Shown: piece after piece, positions 1 through 6,644 of the stretch
How the letters are laid out: each line of letters opens with the position of its first letter
Position numbering within the stretch: the stretch's first letter is position 1
Source: JBGSOW01 sp041738875
GTDB lineage: Bacteria; Patescibacteriota; Dojkabacteria; CALFHW01
DNA length: 22,306 nt
Direction: 5' to 3'
Assembly: GCA_041738875.1 (NCBI GenBank)
Contig: JBGSOW010000008.1
Coordinates: 1-22,306, forward strand
Program-made: the position numbers and the translations under genes
The notes under the pieces: generated by a model
What the model was told of the DNA's origin: nothing
Databases searched by the model: none
What the model saw: only the letters and a program-made list of their open reading frames with translations

Positions 1-75
1 TAAGTATATATCTCTAGACCTTATAGTTAGTGGGTTTAGCTCATCCTCACTAAATTTTAATACATCAAATTCCAT
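1..75 (-). CDS. 5' end of a further immunity-array gene (partial, runs off the window)
   Basis: An open frame begins at ATG (75..73) and stays open for 25 codons to the window edge. It starts MEFDVLKFSEDELN and reads on without a stop. The codon pattern and acidic, polar composition resemble the other small immunity-type genes of the array. It lies in the same orientation, 65 nt behind the stop of the preceding 171-aa gene, so it is probably the next member of the array. The product is not recognisable from 25 residues. No Shine-Dalgarno motif is seen. A chance open frame of this length is possible. Confidence 0.5.
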   Translation of the reverse strand, partial: MEFDVLKFSEDELNPLTIRSRDIYL

Positions 76-140
76 TTCGATTATTTCATATTGTTAATAT
101 AATTTCCCGCCCATAGGTTATTAATAATGAATAGTACACT
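76..140 (-). other. Short intergenic gap in the immunity array
   Basis: This gap separates two array genes. In the frame of the 171-aa gene, reading past its TAG gives 18 further codons, including WAGNYINNMK, before a TAA. That could be a relic of a longer protein or chance. No terminator hairpin or clear promoter was seen. Confidence 0.3.
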
Positions 141-656
141 CTATACCTTAATGACTTCCTTTACCTTTCCTAATTCAAAATTTTCCACTTCAGATTCTGG
201 GATAATTTTTAATGTAAATACAAGATCATTAAAATCTTCGTCTAGATAGCCGTCATTACATCTAAAAAGGTATTTATTCGACTCAATCTTTTTTACTTCC
301 ATAGCAGCACCACCTCTAGTTGATTTAATACTTCCATTATCATCCCATGTATTGTAGACCGTTATGCGAGTATCCTTCAATATCATAAATTTACTATATT
401 TATATTTATCATCTTTATGCCATATTCTAATTGATGTACCATATTTTTTATTTAACTTAAATAATTTGTCCAAGAACCCTACATCCGTATCTAGGAATGT
501 AAACACTACACCTTGAATGAATCTATTATCACTTTCAAGCAATTGTACCTCCAAGTATCCCCGAGGTATATTTAACTTCTTAACTAAATATATAGTTTCA
601 CCCTTATACCTAATATACGTTTTACGATTTCTAACAAATTCTGACTCAAAATCCAT
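141..656 (-). CDS. Putative immunity protein for the orphan HNH toxin (171 aa)
   Basis: A soluble, charged 171-aa protein with no signal peptide or membrane segment. I do not recognise the family. It is called immunity by position only: its ATG is 9 nt behind the stop of the orphan HNH toxin at 666-1715. It is also the only gene in the array with a clear Shine-Dalgarno sequence (AGGAAG, 6 nt before the ATG), which overlaps the toxin stop region. That arrangement favours coupled, efficient synthesis of an inhibitor after the toxin. The C-terminal half contains a DDNGSIKSTRGG stretch and an acidic segment (YLDEDFNDLVF) that could bind a basic nuclease surface; this is inference. Role: neutralising the adjacent nuclease in the cytoplasm. 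Confidence 0.6.
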   Translation of the reverse strand: MDFESEFVRNRKTYIRYKGETIYLVKKLNIPRGYLEVQLLESDNRFIQGVVFTFLDTDVGFLDKLFKLNKKYGTSIRIWHKDDKYKYSKFMILKDTRITVYNTWDDNGSIKSTRGGAAMEVKKIESNKYLFRCNDGYLDEDFNDLVFTLKIIPESEVENFELGKVKEVIKV

Positions 657-665
657 ATTTACTTC

Positions 666-1715
666 CTAATAATTTATATGTCTATTTATATCAACCAATG
701 CATGTTCCTTAGGTGTCACAGGTTTAAATCCAAACAATCCCCCATCTCTTTGAGGTATAGGTGTGTGATGTAATTCCATAGACTCAAGTTTCTTTATTTT
801 AACATTAAATATTATAGGTGCATGGCCACTTTTCATACGAAAAACATTTTGTGAAGGGTAAGCAGATTTATTGTATAGTGCTTCATTTTTCCAAAATCTA
901 CTTCTTACGGTACTCCATGTTGGAACATTACCTGCCTTTGTATAGTTATTTATTGGATCTCCGACTTTCCAACCTGTACTAGGAGTATTGGCTATGTACC
1001 TACTTGAGTACGGATTATTTACAGCCGTTGTAGGGCTGCCGCGTGTTGTGTTGGATGTTCCTCTTAATAGTGATGTGGAATTGGTCATTGCAGCTAGTCC
1101 TATGACTGTTCCTGCTCCTGATGTTGTTAATGAGTAATAGTCATATGCATCACACTCTCTAGTCTGGCATTCATTTACTCCGGAAATAAACTGTGAGCCA
1201 CTCACTGCGGTTAAACCTGTACCTACAATAGGTGCAACTCTATGAACTACAGGATTTGATAGTAGCGACCCAACAATAGGTATTCCTCCAAGTCCTATAG
1301 CTCCCACTATTCCTGAGGCCAAATCAGCAACACCTGAAATTATTCCAGCTGTTTTTTCATCTACTCCTAAATCCTTCAAAATCTCTATCTTTGTGTTTCT
1401 AACTTCACCAGTATTGATTGTATGTACCTCATCATAAATATTCACACTACTGTTTAGTACTGCACCCACACCTGCTACACCTGCTATGACACAACCAACA
1501 GTACCAAGGCCTACTGTCCCCGCGATACAACCAGCAACAAGAGCCACTCCACCTACTATGACTATCCCATTCCCAATTATCTTGCCGATACTACTCAAGG
1601 TATTTTGATTTGGAGAGTAGTCTAATCCAACAGTACCAATCTGTCCACTTGCTTTTATTGATGAATTTCCAGAAATCATGGTACCTTGAGGTAAAATCGG
1701 ACCCATAATATCCAT
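666..1715 (-). CDS. Orphan polymorphic-toxin C-terminal tip with HNH/EndoVII-type nuclease domain (349 aa)
   Basis: This looks like an Rhs/CDI toxin tip detached from its delivery protein. Residues about 45-90 and 120-175 are Gly/Ala/Ile/Val-rich hydrophobic segments typical of pre-toxin membrane-passage regions. The last 100 residues carry the nuclease: a GWKVGDPINNYT linker, PTWSTVRSRFWKNEA, MESMELHHTPIPQRDGG with the tandem His of the HNH fold, and PKEHALVDINRH near the end. This layout is common among Rhs tips of the HNH/EndoVII superfamily (known family pattern), predicting DNase activity. There are no YD repeats, Rhs core or secretion signal. The ATG at 1715 lacks a ribosome-binding site, and the frame is open upstream for 26 codons to a TAG at 1796..1794, so the 5' end is probably a recombination scar and the gene may be silent. 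The immunity candidate follows after 9 nt. Confidence 0.75.
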   Translation of the reverse strand: MDIMGPILPQGTMISGNSSIKASGQIGTVGLDYSPNQNTLSSIGKIIGNGIVIVGGVALVAGCIAGTVGLGTVGCVIAGVAGVGAVLNSSVNIYDEVHTINTGEVRNTKIEILKDLGVDEKTAGIISGVADLASGIVGAIGLGGIPIVGSLLSNPVVHRVAPIVGTGLTAVSGSQFISGVNECQTRECDAYDYYSLTTSGAGTVIGLAAMTNSTSLLRGTSNTTRGSPTTAVNNPYSSRYIANTPSTGWKVGDPINNYTKAGNVPTWSTVRSRFWKNEALYNKSAYPSQNVFRMKSGHAPIIFNVKIKKLESMELHHTPIPQRDGGLFGFKPVTPKEHALVDINRHINY

Positions 1716-1846
1716 GCTTTTAGAAGTATTTAATCTTGTAGTTCCAGGTGGAGAATAACGGAAAATTGTATTTTGATATACTAGAGCGATTACCTATACT
1801 GCCTGGAGTAGAATCCCCTTAAGATACATATTTCGGATAGTCAATA
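1716..1846 (-). pseudogene. Decayed coding sequence upstream of the orphan toxin tip
   Basis: The toxin frame continues upstream of its ATG (protein-like: RYSPPGTTRLNTSKS) to a TAG at 1796..1794. A second frame is open from a TAA just before GGG GAT and reads GDSTPGSIGNRSSISKYNF before its own stop. One frameshift would join the two. This suggests a fragment of the parent protein that lost its reading frame, not a designed leader. No promoter stands out. Confidence 0.35.
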
Positions 1847-2512
1847 TCAGATTTTTATAGCTTTCTTGGTATATTCTATGAATTTACTTATCTGAGAATC
1901 GATTTCATCGTTAGCATTTTTATCTACAAGTTTAATCATCTCTGACAGCAATTTTTTCTCTTCCATAGCCCAATCCTCTTTATCTTCCTCTAGCAGTAAA
2001 TACGCTTTACGCAACGCTGGTTTAGCTTTATGATATTTTTTTAGATACAAATAGCTGAACCCTAGGAAAATACACTTAAGATATTCTGAAAAACCGAGTA
2101 CTAAATAGGTGCTTCTTCCTAATTCTCTTTCTATAAAGGTAATAATGCCTCTTGGAGTTCCATAATCTTCAAACCAAGGCAAAGCATCATTCTTCAGAAG
2201 CCGCATAACCTCATCTAAATCCTTAAGTAATTCTGCCTCGCTATCACCAGAACCCCATACCCCAGCTACCTTGGATTTCAAGTAATTCAAACTATTTCCA
2301 AAACTTAAATGTACTGCATCTTCGGGGAAATACAATGGCTGAATAGCAACAAGACAGTTAAATCCCCTCACAAATACATCAAAATTAATTATGTGTATAG
2401 TAGATTCTTTCTCCCTTAGCAGAATCAGAGGATTATGAAACTGGAATCCATGTTCCTCTGCGAAAGGTTTTAATGTCTTTCTGATTATTTTTTTTATAGT
2501 TTTCCTATCCAT
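1847..2512 (-). CDS. DUF4304-like immunity-type protein, paralogue A (221 aa)
   Basis: A cytoplasmic alpha/beta protein without signal or membrane segments. It is a clear paralogue of the gene at 5176-5856: by eye more than half of the first 110 residues are identical, including TLKPFAE, INFD, GFNC, AIQPLYFP, GDSE and ELLKDLDEV. The N-terminal pattern (TLKPFAEEHGF followed by beta strands) recalls the DUF4304 family, often found next to polymorphic toxins; I did not verify this assignment. The C-terminal half is helical, with an FLGFSYLYLKKYHKAKPAL stretch that resembles a TPR-like helix pair. The start ATG has no Shine-Dalgarno. Just upstream lies the decayed end of a toxin (2522-2563), so its probable original role is neutralising that lost toxin. 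Confidence 0.65.
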   Translation of the reverse strand: MDRKTIKKIIRKTLKPFAEEHGFQFHNPLILLREKESTIHIINFDVFVRGFNCLVAIQPLYFPEDAVHLSFGNSLNYLKSKVAGVWGSGDSEAELLKDLDEVMRLLKNDALPWFEDYGTPRGIITFIERELGRSTYLVLGFSEYLKCIFLGFSYLYLKKYHKAKPALRKAYLLLEEDKEDWAMEEKKLLSEMIKLVDKNANDEIDSQISKFIEYTKKAIKI

Positions 2513-2521
2513 CTAATTCAG

Positions 2522-2563
2522 TCATGGTCTAATTTCAAATTTAGTAACTTCGTCCATATATAG
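2522..2563 (-). pseudogene. Remnant of a toxin 3' end (ends KFEIRP-stop)
   Basis: Between the SUKH gene and paralogue A, a short minus-strand frame reads MDEVTKFEIRP and stops at TGA (2524..2522). It corresponds in sequence and position to the remnant at 5864-5929 (APVFEVRP-stop) before paralogue B. At the DNA level both share GGTCTAA(T/C)TTCAAAT on the plus strand. Upstream bases in another frame read EWLLYRWYGDLDNL, which may be more of the same decayed gene. Interpretation: the last codons of a displaced Rhs tip whose immunity gene was retained. Confidence 0.5.
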
Positions 2564-2621
2564 TTAGATATTAGAGATTATCCAGATCTCCATACCACCT
2601 GTATAATAACCATTCTTGAAC

Positions 2622-3179
2622 CTATATCAAATCACTCCAGAAATCTATATATTCATATTTCTTATTCTGTATACCACGATATTCCCTAAAACCAAATTCA
2701 ATCTCTAAATAAGTGCTTAAATCCGGCCCATAATAAATAATATCTGACTGCATTATTGAGAATACTGGAATTTTCATATTATCTTTTATGAACGGTATGT
2801 ATCTATGAGAATAAATTGGAATCATTTGAGGTGCCGCAGCATAATGCTTCAAGAAAATCCTTTTTGCTTCCTCAATACTATCTGTTTTTTGTCCCCAATT
2901 ATCACACCATAAACCGTTAATCTCAAGGTCGAATAGTAATCCACGCAAAGGCATTTCAAGAGCTGATTTAATATATTCGAGGTTGTGCTTACTTGTATCA
3001 CGCCAATTATAGAATCCTTTTGAAACCGGCAACGCTATTGAGTATAAGTGTTTAAGCTCAGAAGGGAAATTAATATTATAGACTTCCTCTACTTCATCAA
3101 TTTCTGTAACCGACATACCTTCATCAAATACAACGCCCTTTGATTTTAGTTTTGAGGCAATTTCTTGAAAGTTATCCAT
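2622..3179 (-). CDS. SUKH-superfamily (SMI1/KNR4) immunity protein (185 aa)
   Basis: Recognised by the SMI1/KNR4 pattern. An N-terminal helix plus GMSVTEIDEVEEVYNINFP and SELKHLYSIALPVSKGF (residues about 21-57) form the entry motif. IPIYSHRYIPF and PVFSIMQSDIIYYGPDL (about 120-152) match the central strands, followed by a YLEIEF strand. The length matches the family. SUKH proteins are the commonest broad-range immunity proteins of polymorphic toxin systems, often against nucleases, and act in the cytoplasm (family knowledge). It has no adjacent intact toxin, so it is either an orphan retained from an older tip or a defence against relatives' toxins. It lies 35 nt behind the SitI6-like gene in the same orientation. 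Confidence 0.85.
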   Translation of the reverse strand: MDNFQEIASKLKSKGVVFDEGMSVTEIDEVEEVYNINFPSELKHLYSIALPVSKGFYNWRDTSKHNLEYIKSALEMPLRGLLFDLEINGLWCDNWGQKTDSIEEAKRIFLKHYAAAPQMIPIYSHRYIPFIKDNMKIPVFSIMQSDIIYYGPDLSTYLEIEFGFREYRGIQNKKYEYIDFWSDLI

Positions 3180-3214
3180 ACCACTTTATATCTTAGTTAT
3201 TTCTAGAGATTTAT

Positions 3215-3865
3215 TTATCTCATTTTTAGATCCTTTAATTGTAAGAAACTCACGTTACTTATTTTATTATGTTCAAAGATTTTCTTGATTTTATCAGTAA
3301 CTATTATCGAAAGGAGCCCGTAATCGAACATAAAAATATCTGAACCATCCCAATAATCCTCAACTATCTTAATTCCACTATCAGCTTTAATCTTTTGATC
3401 TAGAGGGACCTTACTACAAGCAGAACAATGCTTTATCTCATCTCCGCTAATTGATGTGATTTTATAACATCTACCTAATACCTCCAACCCTCTTAGTTCA
3501 CTCAGGTGATCCTCTTCTATACCTTCTGCACTGCTAACTATTACCTCAGACAACTTATAGCCTATTAAATTATTCTCCTTTAGTAATGAGCTTACTTTGC
3601 TGCCAACCAAAACATATCTCGGATGATAATAAATGTCAGCAATTTTATTTCCAACTAATCTCAAATTACTTGGACCTAGCACTCGTCTTTCAATCCCTTC
3701 ACATTTATAGCACTTCATCAAAGACATTGGATTCCCCTCTACAACAGGTACGGGGTAAGCGAACTTCTCTGTATCCCCAATTAATAGCTCATAAAAAACA
3801 GGATTAACTTGCTTCTCGAAACCATATGGTACCAGCTCTTTGTGATTTATTTCCTCGTTAGTCAT
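3215..3865 (-). CDS. Double-CXXCG (SitI6/TIGR02264-like) immunity protein (216 aa)
   Basis: Two Cys pairs, MKCYKC (about residue 50-55) and KHCSAC (about 145-150), would bind zinc. They are followed by WDGSDIFMFDYG, the IIVTDKIKKIFE helix and NKISNVSFLQL. This order (CxxC, a VLVGSKVSSLL/LIGYKLSEV middle part, a second CxxC, a W-G-D-x-F motif, and a final N-V-x-F strand) matches the Myxococcus double-CXXCG family. That family (SitI6) is the partner of TIGR02269-type toxins (established pairing). The live toxin tip of this locus (8144-19078) has a TIGR02269/DUF2380-like nuclease, so this gene may have protected against an earlier tip of the same kind. The start overlaps the preceding 398-aa gene by 8 nt, pointing to translational coupling. 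Confidence 0.7.
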   Translation of the reverse strand: MTNEEINHKELVPYGFEKQVNPVFYELLIGDTEKFAYPVPVVEGNPMSLMKCYKCEGIERRVLGPSNLRLVGNKIADIYYHPRYVLVGSKVSSLLKENNLIGYKLSEVIVSSAEGIEEDHLSELRGLEVLGRCYKITSISGDEIKHCSACSKVPLDQKIKADSGIKIVEDYWDGSDIFMFDYGLLSIIVTDKIKKIFEHNKISNVSFLQLKDLKMR

Positions 3866-5054
3866 TCTTTTTTACTAATACATTATAGCTATTCATTAGC
3901 GAACTTGATTTACTTTCAAATACTTTCCTAATTATATTTGAAGATAGCATCTTTGTCCCATCTGGAAGAAACAAATACTGTTGAAAATACTTACCATCTT
4001 GAACCATTACCCATTTAGTTCCATGATTCAATCTTTTTACCACTTCACCAAAGTACACTGACAGATAATATAGAAGTTCATTCACCTTTTGCATCTCTTT
4101 TTCTTTTTCATCATCTTTGAATAACTTTGCTTCATCACTTAGTTCTTTCAAAATGACATCGATTTCATAAATTGAGTCTTCAGAGAAATCTAATTTATTA
4201 TCTCTGCCCATTAAACTTAGATTCCTTACTAGGTCGCTTGCAATCTGTTTCATGTCCTCTTGCAGTTTATTGCTCATCTCTTCTGGATCAGGTTGTTTCA
4301 TGAATGAAAATCCTTCGCTCTTACGCAATTGTATAGTCTCATCCTGATGAATTTTTGCTATCTTATCTTGTACTGGTAATATTATATTGTGTAGATTCCG
4401 TTTAACTTCTTCTACATCGGAAATGTCATAAAGACAGTAGTAATATAGATCATTGCCTAAGTTAATAACCTCTTTGGAATTCTCAAGAATAGCGTCGAAA
4501 GTGTTGATTTTAAATAACATATTAGCTCCGTGAACTGTTTCATCCTTCTTTCGTGGCTTACGCATGACTCCTATCTCTGCAAAGTGATCTTTATATGAAT
4601 CTTGCCGATGTTTCAGTACATAATCTGATTTTACAAATAGGTTTATGAGATGTTTGTAGTTAACTTCATCTCCCAATATCTCAAAAACAATATCCTTCTG
4701 GCTAACATTTTTGCTGTTTTTTGATGGATAATGATCAGGTAAGCTGAAATAACAGGTATGGGTGTCTTTATAACTAGTTACTCTATCGACTAAAATGTTC
4801 CCTAGATAAGTGTTATCATCACTATAAAGAACAGATCTTAAGCCATCGACATTTTCTTCCCATACTATGTCGATGTATTCCTCGATAGATTTGATTCCAC
4901 TTTTTGAATCTATAAGAACCTTTTCCTGTCTAGCCAAACGAGAGTTATATATGTCTAGGTAGAACCCGTTGTAGTGAGCAACAAGAACACCAAAGAAATG
5001 TTTAAACTGATCTATAGAAGTAATAGTTTTAGTTAAATTCAGTGTGTATACCAT
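3858..5054 (-). CDS. Large immunity-array protein of unknown family (398 aa)
   Basis: Not recognised. It is a soluble protein without signal peptide. It has an N-terminal alpha/beta part (residues 1-150), a charged middle with helices (about 215-330, rich in Asp/Glu/Lys, possibly coiled-coil), and a C-terminal domain. The C-terminal domain has YLSVYFGEVVKRL, then KWVMVQDGKYFQQYLFLPDG and a terminal helix. A G-E-V helix followed by a Trp strand occurs in several small SMI1-like or DUF3806-like proteins near toxins, but I cannot assign one. Its 3' end overlaps the SitI6-like gene by 8 nt, so the two are probably made together. It is longer than typical immunity proteins and could be a two-domain fusion. 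Confidence 0.55.
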   Translation of the reverse strand: MVYTLNLTKTITSIDQFKHFFGVLVAHYNGFYLDIYNSRLARQEKVLIDSKSGIKSIEEYIDIVWEENVDGLRSVLYSDDNTYLGNILVDRVTSYKDTHTCYFSLPDHYPSKNSKNVSQKDIVFEILGDEVNYKHLINLFVKSDYVLKHRQDSYKDHFAEIGVMRKPRKKDETVHGANMLFKINTFDAILENSKEVINLGNDLYYYCLYDISDVEEVKRNLHNIILPVQDKIAKIHQDETIQLRKSEGFSFMKQPDPEEMSNKLQEDMKQIASDLVRNLSLMGRDNKLDFSEDSIYEIDVILKELSDEAKLFKDDEKEKEMQKVNELLYYLSVYFGEVVKRLNHGTKWVMVQDGKYFQQYLFLPDGTKMLSSNIIRKVFESKSSSLMNSYNVLVKKND

Positions 5055-5056
5055 GT

Positions 5057-5173
5057 CTATAAAGGTGTATGCTCAAATCTCACTCTCTCATAACTGCGAA
5101 ATTCGTTCCTATAGAAATTAACAGCATCGTCGGAATCTATAATAAGATTTCTTATTTCTTTATATTTATCCAT
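5057..5173 (-). CDS. 38-aa small ORF filling the gap between two array genes
   Basis: ATG (5173..5171) to TAG (5059..5057) encodes MDKYKEIRNLIIDSDDAVNF and 18 more residues ending FEHTPL. It begins 2 nt after the stop of paralogue B and ends 2 nt before the ATG of the 398-aa gene. It is in a different frame from the latter, so it is not an N-terminal extension. The N-terminal half would be an amphipathic helix. It is either a real small protein or the truncated 5' end of a lost immunity gene. The exact fit between neighbours favours a coding origin. A weak TTGAGT lies before the start. Confidence 0.45.
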   Translation of the reverse strand: MDKYKEIRNLIIDSDDAVNFYRNEFRSYERVRFEHTPL

Positions 5174-5175
5174 AC

Positions 5176-5856
5176 TCAATATTTATTGCTTATTGATTCC
5201 TTAGTAAATGCAATGTATTTATTTATCTCTATATCGATCTCTTCTTTTTTATCCTGTTTTACTAATGAAATAAGTTTTAAAGTCAGTTCTTTTGTTTCTG
5301 TAACCCAGCCTTCTCTTTTGTCATCTTTTAGAATATTATAGAGGTTTTCTAATGGTAATTTAGATTTTTCGTACTTTTTAATGTGCATATAGCTTAACGC
5401 CAGATACATATACTTAAGAAAAGGAGGGAACCATAATACAATTCTATTGCTATTATTTCCAGATAAATCATTCTCTATAAAAGAAATAACTTTGTGAGGA
5501 GTATCCAATAATTCAAACCACGCCATAGCCTCAAATTGTAGAAGAGAAATTACTTCATCTAAATCCTTTAGGAGTTCTTCTTCACTATCACCATATCCCC
5601 ATATACCTTTGTTATTAGGATCCAAATTGTTAAGCCTAGTCCCTAGGGATAAATTAATACCGTCTGCAGGGAAATATAATGGCTGAATTGCAATATCGCA
5701 ATTAAACCCACTTGATGGTAAATCAAAGTTAATTACCTGAAGAATGGAGTCTTTTTCTCTAATTAATACTAATGACTTATCTAGTTTAAATCCATTCTTC
5801 TCGGCAAACGGTTTCAGCGTTTTCCATATTAAATTTTTCTTAGCGCTCTTGTTCAT
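5176..5856 (-). CDS. DUF4304-like immunity-type protein, paralogue B (226 aa)
   Basis: Paralogue of the 221-aa protein at 1847-2512, with the same order of motifs: KTLKPFAEKNGF, VLIREKDS, VINFD, GFNC, AIQPLYFP, IWGYGDSEEELLKDLDEV, then a helical half with LKYMYLALSYMHIKKYEKSK. The Trp/Gly/Asp block (WGYGDSE) and the Cys of GFNC are conserved between the copies, so they are probably structural or functional. Divergence is greatest in residues about 24-50 and the C-terminal 100, as expected for immunity proteins tracking different toxin variants. It has no Shine-Dalgarno. The decayed toxin end at 5864-5929 lies directly upstream. Known DUF4304 membership is suspected, not proven. Confidence 0.65.
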   Translation of the reverse strand: MNKSAKKNLIWKTLKPFAEKNGFKLDKSLVLIREKDSILQVINFDLPSSGFNCDIAIQPLYFPADGINLSLGTRLNNLDPNNKGIWGYGDSEEELLKDLDEVISLLQFEAMAWFELLDTPHKVISFIENDLSGNNSNRIVLWFPPFLKYMYLALSYMHIKKYEKSKLPLENLYNILKDDKREGWVTETKELTLKLISLVKQDKKEEIDIEINKYIAFTKESISNKY

Positions 5857-5863
5857 TTAACTA

Positions 5864-5929
5864 TTAAGGTCTAACTTCAAATACTGGTGCTTCATTAGGT
5901 AAATGCTTGTTTATCTCTGATATTCTACC
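5864..5929 (-). pseudogene. Remnant of a toxin 3' end (ends APVFEVRP-stop)
   Basis: A 21-codon open stretch reads GRISEINKHLPNEAPVFEVR then Pro and TAA. It is bounded upstream by an in-frame TAA (5932..5930) and has no start codon, so it is a fragment. It parallels the remnant at 2522-2563 in terminal peptide, DNA similarity and position immediately before a DUF4304-like gene. Interpretation: the tail of an Rhs toxin tip whose body has been deleted. Confidence 0.55.
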
Positions 5930-5960
5930 TTAGGTTAACGTAAATAATAAAATACCATAG

Positions 5961-6584
5961 CTAGAAGTCAAGTAGTTTAGGATTCAATATTAATTCTTCA
6001 TTAACCATCAGTGCAATGCCGGTAATTGTTGTAATTCCATATGTCCCCATCAACTTCGGTTCATGGTCAATCTCTACACCATTCTCAAAATAGTACTTGC
6101 CTTTACCAATGCTGTAAAATCCTAAGTCTAACTTTTTCTCCTTCTCAGATACTACTTCATTTGCAATTGTAAAAAAGTATCCTTGTGACCAATAGCTGTA
6201 ATCAACTATTGCAGGTTCTGTTAATAAATCATCATAGTCTGCGCGGTAATTCACTATATCTGGAGTTTTACTTTTCGATTTAAAGATTGCTATTACAGAT
6301 TTACCATCGATAAATGTATCACCTTTTATATGTTTGATATTCGTTTTTAACACACGTCCGTAAAAATATATATTCTCTCTTGGGGATAAAACGAAGATAT
6401 CTCCCTCCAGTGGTTTATTCCTAGATCTCTTTATCTTTTTTAGCTGGTAGTCTCTTGCATCAGCATTGAACAGCTGGTTTATCTTTTCAAGAGTTTTAGG
6501 ATCTTGTTTTAAGTACCTTTCTCTCAACTTCCTTGATATTGGATTGTCGTTTATCCCAGTTAGAGGCGTACTTGTAAAGTCCAT
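5961..6584 (-). CDS. Imm26-like immunity protein (207 aa)
   Basis: After a basic N-terminal extension (residues 1-55) comes NKPLEGDIFVLSPRENIYFY then GRVL (about 57-79). This matches the Imm26 opening: a G-D-x-F strand, then a Y/F-x-x-G-R-V-L strand. The rest is a beta-rich barrel with a YFFTIANEVV strand and a conserved-looking GTYGITTITG near the end. Imm26 proteins protect against nuclease-type polymorphic toxins and act in the cytoplasm (family knowledge). It has no adjacent toxin. It sits 60 nt behind the propeller gene with no Shine-Dalgarno and no obvious separate promoter. Family assignment is by motif memory only. Confidence 0.55.
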   Translation of the reverse strand: MDFTSTPLTGINDNPISRKLRERYLKQDPKTLEKINQLFNADARDYQLKKIKRSRNKPLEGDIFVLSPRENIYFYGRVLKTNIKHIKGDTFIDGKSVIAIFKSKSKTPDIVNYRADYDDLLTEPAIVDYSYWSQGYFFTIANEVVSEKEKKLDLGFYSIGKGKYYFENGVEIDHEPKLMGTYGITTITGIALMVNEELILNPKLLDF

Positions 6585-6644
6585 TGGTATACTATTTCAA
6601 TTGTTTCGTCATATTAGTTAGCTCTACTCACCTTAGAATAAGTT

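Noticed and set aside
76..140. Read-through extension of the 171-aa gene as a functional longer protein or a third toxin remnant
   Set aside because: Only 18 codons, no matching copy elsewhere in the window and no toxin motif.
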